NCBI GenBank assembly: GCA_020152595.1
Contig: JAIGNY010000476.1
Span: 1,963,501-2,027,500 of the forward strand
Direction: 5' to 3'
Length of the DNA stretch: 64,000 nucleotides
DNA from: Chiridota heheva
Lineage: Eukaryota > Echinodermata > Holothuroidea > Apodida > Chiridotidae
Below are positions 58,026 through 64,000 of the stretch, in pieces; the first letter of the stretch is position 1; every line of letters starts with the position of its first letter. A program made the position numbers and the translations under genes. Below the pieces are notes generated by a model. It was not told where the DNA came from and searched no databases. It was given only the letters and a program-made list of their open reading frames with translations.

Positions 58026-58655
58026 ATGGTGACAGATACAGAAGTGGAACGAGACGATGGTGAGGTGTGGTACATACCTTACCATGAGTCTAACCACCCT
58101 CAAAAGAAGAAAATACGAGTGGTCTTCAACTGCGCCGCAAAACTCAAAGGAACATCACTAAACGACAAACTGCTTCAAGGCCCAGACCTTGCCAATTTAC
58201 TAGTTGGAGTTCTCCTTCGTTTTCGACTGAAACCAATTGCGATCATGGCAGATATCGAAGCTATGTTCTATCAAGTTCGAGTTAACAAAGAACACCGTGA
58301 TCTGCTACGTTTCCTTTGGTGGCCAGATGGAAACATCCATGAACCTTTGCGAGAGTATAAGGTGATGGTACACATATTTGGTGCGGTTTCTTCCCAGAGT
58401 TGCTCAAACTACGCCCTTCATAGAACAGCAGATGACTTCAAAGGTGACTTCGACAAACAAACTGTTGATACAGTAAAAGAGAACTTCTATGTGGACGACA
58501 TGCTTAAATCAGTTAGAAGTGAAGAAGAAGCCGTAAGGTTGGCGAGACAACTGAGAAAATTGATGACCAAAGGTGGGTTTTACCTTACCAAATGGCTCAG
58601 CAACACTAGGGCAGTTTTAGATACCATACCAGACTGCCAGAAAGTGAAAGAGTAG
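58026..58655 (+). pseudogene. BEL reverse transcriptase
   Basis: A 209-codon ORF with IRVVFNCAAKLKGTSLNDKL, IMADIEAMFYQVRVNKEHRD, LRFLWWPDG and the catalytic ENFYVDDMLKS (about 58480-58510). All three palm aspartates are present. The ORF stops at 58653-58655, and the connection region continues in another frame (GVIWCVESDKF, IIASVYDPLGLLAPFV then TAA at about 58847). Strong BEL-type signature. Confidence 0.93.
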
Positions 58656-58873
58656 AGAAATTCAAGGACATAGATTTGGAAAGAGAAGCACTTCCACTTG
58701 ATTGAGCCCTTGGAGTGATTTGGTGCGTAGAATCAGATAAGTTCCAGTTTGAAGTAACAGTAAACGAGAGACCATACACAAGAAAGGGTATTCTGTCCAT
58801 AATAGCTTCAGTCTACGACCCGTTAGGACTTCTTGCACCCTTTGTATAAGTTGCAAAGAAAATCCTACGAGAC

Positions 58874-59395
58874 TTGTGCAGAAGGAAAATTGCTTGGAAT
58901 GACACAATTCCAGAAGAACATTTAAAGTGTTGGAAAAGATGGTTGGTTGAACTGCCAAAGTTAAAGGACTTTAAAATCAACAGATGCCTCAAACCAAAGG
59001 AATTTGAAAATGTGACTTCGACTCAGTTGCATCTTTTCAGCGACGCTAGTGAAACTGGTTATAATGTTGCTGCGTATTGCTGTTCCGTGAACAAGGAGGG
59101 AATGATCCATTGTGAGCTCATTACAGGAAAGTCACAATGCATTGAACTCACTGCAGCTACAGTTTCTGTAAGACTTTCCAAAGTGCTGGAACAAGAGGTA
59201 CATTTTGAACCTGATTCGGTTAAGTTTTGGACAGACAGCACAACGCTTATTCGGTACATCAGCAAAAGCTCTGCTAGATACCATACATTCGTGGCAAATA
59301 GAGTGGCTACCATCACCGATGCATCTCACCCAAGTCAATGGACATATGTGGAGTCCTCTGAAAAGCCTGCTGATGACGCATCTAGGGGGGCTTGA
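58874..59395 (+). pseudogene. BEL RNase H
   Basis: LFSDASETGYNVAAYC (first Asp near 59045), ELTAATVSVRL and FWTDSTTLIRYI (third acidic residue near 59235) followed by NRVATITDASHPSQW and SEKPADDASRG. Intact within this piece. Leads on to 59392-59793 in another frame, a spacer rich in Lys/Gln before the integrase. Confidence 0.9.
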
Positions 59396-59793
59396 TGCAA
59401 TGTCAAAGATGGATCCATGCGCCAGAGTTTCTTTGGTTACCTGAGAGCTTATGGCCCTCAATCAAACAGAAGGAACAAAAGCTTGGTGAGGATGATCTAG
59501 AGGTCAAGAGGAAGGTAACGGTTATTGCAACCAATGTCCAGCAGTCACAACTTACACTGAATTCGATGATTAGCAAATGCTCAAGCAGGTTCAATTTAAA
59601 ACGTCACATAGCGTGGATGCAGAAACTGAAATCGTTGCTCAAGGAGCTCAGCAACATGCGCAAAAGTCTTAGGAACCAAGACCCAAAGGAAATATCCAAA
59701 AAGATGAACCAGACCAGACAAAGGAAACTGAACATGAAGTTGTCAGTTGCAGACGTAGAAGAAGCAACATTAGCTCTGATAAAGCTCATTTAA
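59392..59793 (+). pseudogene. BEL connector before integrase
   Basis: A 133-codon frame, charged and helical (RFNLKRHIAWMQKLKSLLKE). Typical of the region between RNase H and integrase in BEL polyproteins. No catalytic motif. Confidence 0.6.
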
Positions 59794-59901
59794 AGTCAAG
59801 CATTTCCCAATGAAATTGCTGCTTTAAGTGATGGCTCTAAGAAGAGATCAATCAAGAAATCCAGTCCTATTCGCAAACTGGACCCAAGGTACGAATATGG
59901 G

Positions 59902-60778
59902 GTGCTAAGAGTTGGAGGTCGGCTTAGCTGGTCAGCTATGCCAGAGGAAGAAAAACATCAGTACATTCTCCCAAAGAACTCTTATGTGACAGAGATGATA
60001 ATAAGAGAAACCCATGAACAACTTACCCATTCAGGAAGAGCTCTAATGCTATCACATCTACGAAAGAAATACTGGATTGTAAAGGCACATGCCTTGGTAC
60101 GCAAATGCATCAACCGGTGTGTTACTTGCCGACGTTTTGGGGGAAGAACAGGTGAACAAAAGATGGCTAACCTGCCCAGTTCCCGTATGACCCCAGATGA
60201 GCCACCCTTTACAAGGGTGGGTATAGACTTCTTTGGACCTTTTGAAGTTAAGCAGAGAAGATCAATGGTGAAGAGATATGGTGTGATTTTCACATGTTTT
60301 GCAGTACGTGCCGTACACTTATAGGTGACTAACTCATTAGACACTGATTCTTGTATTAACGCTTTACGATGGTTCATTTCAAGGAGAGGACAAATTGCGG
60401 AAATTTGGTCTGACAATGGCACAAATCTTGTAGCAGCAAATCAAGAGTTGAAACGCAGTATTCAACAATGGAGTGAAGCAAAAATCAGAAATCAGATGAT
60501 ACAAGCCAACATTGACTGGCGTGTGGGAACGGCAAATTCGCACTGTTCGGCGGATCCTGATTGTTTTGCTTAAGTCACAGACCTTAACAGATGAAAGCTT
60601 GCAAACCATAATGTGCGAGGTAGAAGCGACTATATACAGTCGACCTTTAACTGTGGTGTCCCTGGACCTCAATGATGTAGAATCCCTTACCCCCAACCAC
60701 CTGTTGCTTATAAAGGGTAAACCCAGCCTTCCATCCGGAATCTTTAAAAAGACAGACATGTATGTGAGGCGGCGTTAG
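59902..60778 (+). pseudogene. BEL integrase
   Basis: The zinc-binding H2C2 part (ETHEQLTHSGRALMLSHLRK with HxxxxxH, then CINRCVTCRR) is followed by VGIDFFGPF (first catalytic Asp near 60230), WSDNGTNLVAAN (second, near 60410) and GVWERQIRTVRRIL (third, Glu near 60525). A stop at 60322-60324 and a frameshift near 60510-60570 break it. The C-terminal part LTPNHLLLIKGKPSLP follows, and the W-rich DUF5641-like tail runs to about 61000 with further stops. Confidence 0.92.
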
Positions 60779-61000
60779 AGACAGGCACAATTTCTGCTGA
60801 CCTCTTCTGGAAGAGGTGGATTCGTGAATACTTACCTCAACTTCAGCAGCATCAAAAATGGTTGGAGACATTGCTTTGATTGTGGAAAATAACGTGCCTA
60901 GAAACTCTTGGGTATTGGGACGCATCATAGCTCTCGTACCAGATACAGGGGGAGGTCAGGAGGTATGGCGTGTTAAAGTGAAATCTCTGGTTTGAAACGG

Positions 61001-61622
61001 CCAATCACCAAATTATGTCTTTTGTTAGAGGCCGATCTTTAATCATTTGTTGTGTTTCTCTTTACAAGGTGAACCAAGCGCCCTTGGGTAATAACCGTGA
61101 AGGTTTAAATGATTTGTTGTGGTGAATTTGATGCATAAAGTTACTCATGCTATATATGTTTTCTTTTTTATGTGACATTTGTGTATGACTGCTTCAGCAA
61201 TGTGATTTGTTGTGGTGTATCACATGAAACTTGATTTTTTTTGTTGAGAAGCTATAATTTTCCCAAGGTGAGCCAAGCGCCCTCGGTTTTAGGCTGTGAA
61301 AGCCTACATGTGTATGGTTCGTTATCTTTTATGGATTTCATTGACTGATTAGAGTGTTGATTGAGTTGTGTTTATAACTTTGATGAAAAATTTAAACCTT
61401 ATCTTGTAAGCATTAATGAGCATGTTTAATTCTTTTTTACATGACTTTGATGCAAACATTTCAACCGAACTCTCTGAACTTATGGTTTTAATCATTCAAA
61501 TTTTTTCTTCTTCGACCTATTTCATGTATTTTTCATGCGTTCATTATGTATTATTACCTCTGTTTGAATTTTTTTCTTAAAGTAATTGTCAAACTTCTTT
61601 CGCTTGTACAATTAGGGGCCGG
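61001..61622. other. BEL 3' untranslated region
   Basis: No ORF. Two direct repeats of an aaggtga-ccaagcgccct phrase occur at 61066 and 61265, about 200 bp apart. A short purine tract (aggggccgg) precedes the 3' LTR and may be the polypurine tract. Confidence 0.55.
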
Positions 61623-62042
61623 TGTAGGTGCAGAGTTGCTTTGTCATTTTCTGGTGGGAAACGAATGTCTGTCAAAGTCTAGTTAACGACTGTTTGGGTA
61701 AGTCTAGTGTGGGGGCGATATTTACATTTTCGGATTTCGTTCGCTTGCTTGGAGGCTACAAAGCCAGCAAGGTATTTACGGTGTGATATAATGGGATATT
61801 TTTTCGAGATACGACTACGGTTCAAATCAAGACAAGTAACTTACTCCTGCATCGGCTGTGTAAGTTATCATTTGGACAGATTTTGAACGGAAAACTTGTT
61901 GGTAAACCGTACATCTGTAAATACACGCTGTTTGTTACATTACGTGATTTTAGTAATTGTCATTTCAGTTAACTAACGTTATTATTAGCCTTTGAACGAT
62001 ACGAACACAACTTTTGTCAGTTTCCAAGCTCCGGCGGTTATA
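61623..62042 (+). repeat. BEL 3' LTR
   Basis: 420 bp, paired with 54731-55161, ending ccggcggttata followed by CTGGT target duplication. Confidence 0.93.
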
Positions 62043-62047
62043 CTGGT

Positions 62048-63163
62048 CTTTTTCTAACTTTACCCCTAAAGAATATGATAACCTTGGTCTTGCTAGTACT
62101 AACCCTCAGATCCCATAACTCACAATAATCACAAACTACATCGGGGCTTTTAACAAATCGTTCTCAGCCAAAACAACAGTGTCACCAGCATAAAGCAAAG
62201 TAAATAGCATAAAATACACATCAATATCTTCATTACTTAGATTTTACTTAAAGGAATTAGCTAGGTAATACAGGCCTTACTCAAGTGCATTTCAAAATCA
62301 TTGAGAAAGAGGGCAGATAATACTGGGGAAAGATATCCCCCTTGTTTGACTCCACTATTGCAGTTAAAGAAATCTAATTGTGTATCATCCTTAATAACAC
62401 ATGACTTTGCATTATGATAGATGTAAATAATGACATTTAAGATTTTACCATTAATGTTACTTGACATAAGTTTAGACCATAATGATACCCTTTCTACTAA
62501 TTCAAATGCTTTTTTATAATCAATAAAAGCGAAAAAGATCCTCTTATTCTGCCATTTGTAAATATCAATAATCGAATGTAAGACAAAAATGTGATCAAGT
62601 GTTGAGTGGTTCTTTCTAAAACCAGCTTGCTTAAAGCCCATCGTACCATAACTTGTAAGGTATGAATTAATACGCTTATTTAAGATAGCAGTGAATAATT
62701 TACCAACACAACTTAGTATTTTAATTCCACGGTAATTGTCAACATCATTTTTGGAACCTTTGCCTTTGTAGATTGGTTTGATAAAACCCCGAGTCGAGGA
62801 TAAGATTAAATACCTTTACAATGAGATTGACCATGGACTGTGGTCAATTGTTGAAAAATCGGGAATTTCGTCAGTCCCAACTGCTTTACTTATTTGGTTG
62901 CTAACTTCCTCAGGGGAAATAGGTCTATTTAACTCATCATTATCACAATATGTAAAATCATCAAATTTTCCACATAATCTGAAGGAACTTTCTCAGTTAA
63001 GTTGAGACTTTTAAAGTGGTCATGGAATGTATCAATAATTATGTATATTATTATCACAATCCTTCTTATAACAAGCTTTGTTAATGATGTCCCAGTACAG
63101 GCTAGGATTAGAAGATTTAAGATTTCGTAAATCAGCATGGAATTTTGCGTATTAATCATACTT
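62048..63163 (-). pseudogene. LINE reverse transcriptase, YAGD
   Basis: ORF 62261-62641 carries MGFKQAGFRKNHSTLDHIF, FIDYKKAFELVERVSLWSKL (motif A) and SGVKQGGYLSPVLSALFLND (motif B). Downstream in another frame the catalytic tetrad at 62181-62192 reads Y-A-G-D in place of Y-A-D-D, followed by TVVLAEN. Upstream fragments (62760-63160) hold the RT fingers with frame changes. One catalytic aspartate is lost, so it is inactive. Confidence 0.82.
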
Positions 63164-63421
63164 TGCAAATTTTATACACTTTCTGTAATTCTTGGCAGTA
63201 GCATGTAATTTCTCTCTCATTTAATCTTTATTGTGTTTCTTGCCTAGTGATTTTAATTTCAGGAATTCAGAAGGTAACAATTTGCAATCGCTATTAACCA
63301 ATCTTTTATGATTAAGCCTAGGCTCAGATGAAGGAGTAGTAGACTTACTTTTTACACCAGACTTATTGGCAGCATCATGAAAAACAATTTTCAGCTCATC
63401 ATATGTTCATACCATCTTGTG

Positions 63422-63763
63422 TCACACAGGAAGAATCAAGATTATCAATTTTGCTGAAAAAAGTGAATATTTTCCATTCGACAAAAGAGTCGTTAAGTTA
63501 AGTTTAATACTATCAATCCATCTCATTTTACACTTGACATTCTTTTTTTTTCTTTGCAACTCATCTGGTAAAGTCTGGGTATGACCAATCTGAAAAAGAC
63601 GTGGTCTGAGTTCAAGACAGATTGGGTTATGTATATCAGAAAGAAATTTATCAAAGACATCAAGATGAAAGTCACTAATAATGGGAAAAATTTCAAAAGA
63701 TGCAACAACGTAATTAATTGTGCTCTTACCATCACATGTAAAACTACCCAAGTCATTATCCAA
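63422..63763 (-). pseudogene. LINE APE-type endonuclease, C-terminal part
   Basis: A 113-codon frame with GKSTINYVVASFEIFPIISD and FLSDIHNPICLEL. These correspond to the SxIDYV and SDH catalytic boxes of APE endonucleases. The aspartate of IDYV is asparagine here. The N-terminal part lies in other frames up to the right edge. Confidence 0.7.
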
Positions 63764-64000
63764 ACCAAACCTGCCATATGTACATACACTCTTACATAAA
63801 TTGATAAGATCAAGCCATTATTATTAGTGCACCTGTCCTGATTTGTTCTGCTGATAGACCAAGTAATTCTAAGTCGTTCTTAAAATTGTTGTTGAAATTA
63901 TATGAACACAAAGAAGGGTCTAATTTGTTATCAAATGTACACAAATCGTAAAGGAGGCCTGTTCATGAATCAAAATCAAAAACTAAACAGAATGCTGCAT

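Larger units (their letters stand above)
54731..62042 (+). mobile_element. BEL/Pao LTR retrotransposon
   Basis: 7.3-kb element with two LTRs and an exact 5-bp target duplication CTGGT (54726-54730 and 62043-62047). The internal region carries, in order, gag, zinc knuckles, aspartic protease, reverse transcriptase, RNase H and integrase in the BEL/Pao style (DUF1759-like gag, YVDDML RT, H2C2-DDE integrase). No envelope-like gene is visible between pol and the 3' LTR. All frames are interrupted, so it is inactive. Confidence 0.95.
53480..63960 (-). mobile_element. APE-type LINE, split by a BEL/Pao element
   Basis: Minus-strand LINE in two parts: 62048-63960 (endonuclease and RT) and about 53480-54730 (post-RT region). 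The coding sense passes across the LTR element inserted at 54731-62042. Endonuclease remnants, RT motifs and the post-RT GSEVWG block are all visible, so the LINE was once long. The element probably continues past the right edge. Confidence 0.85.

Overview
The window is animal genomic DNA, most likely from a marine invertebrate. It is AT-rich, has spliced host exons with GT/AG boundaries, very long introns, and a dense load of CR1/L2-like and other LINEs, a BEL/Pao LTR element, a DIRS element, a THAP/P-like DNA transposon, hAT-like and TTAA- or TA-flanked MITEs, and long micro- and minisatellites. Nothing is bacterial in layout. I cannot name the species from sequence alone.

Layout. 1-1.96 kb: 3' part of a CR1/L2-like LINE. 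3.3-5.8 kb: satellite, a 112-bp tandem array, a long (AAT)n tract and two hAT-type MITEs with target duplications. 7.83-14.33 kb: a structurally complete but coding-dead DIRS retrotransposon (minus strand) with inverted terminal repeats and an internal complementary region. 14.6-21.4 kb: possible host exons, TTAA MITEs, a LINE tail and a broken tyrosine-recombinase-like gene. 23.1-28.8 kb: a run of co-oriented, intron-poor minus-strand ORFs, all decayed, several coding for small membrane proteins. It looks like the structural half of a virus-like or Polinton-like element and is the best candidate for something undescribed. 28.9-29.8 kb: a degenerate minisatellite.

31.2-52.0 kb (minus) holds the one clear host gene: four phase-compatible 3' exons (51877-51983, 37421-37569, 35336-35421, 31234-32002) of a flavin amine-oxidase / phytoene-desaturase-type FAD oxidoreductase. 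Its 14.3-kb intron contains a LINE that was itself split by a THAP/P-like transposon with about 215-bp terminal inverted repeats, plus (AT)n, a 16-bp minisatellite and a (CCCG)n block. Two inverted copies of a 1-kb repeat (33.0-34.2 and 46.5-47.5 kb) flank two of the exons.

53.5-64 kb is a minus-strand APE-type LINE split by a BEL/Pao LTR retrotransposon (54731-62042, 5-bp target duplication CTGGT, two LTRs of about 420-430 bp). Its gag-pol is recognisable domain by domain but carries many stops and frameshifts.

No tRNA, rRNA or CRISPR array is supported; two tRNA-like SINE heads are noted. Almost all the coding sequence comes from dead mobile elements, and the host-gene evidence rests on splice signals and phase consistency.
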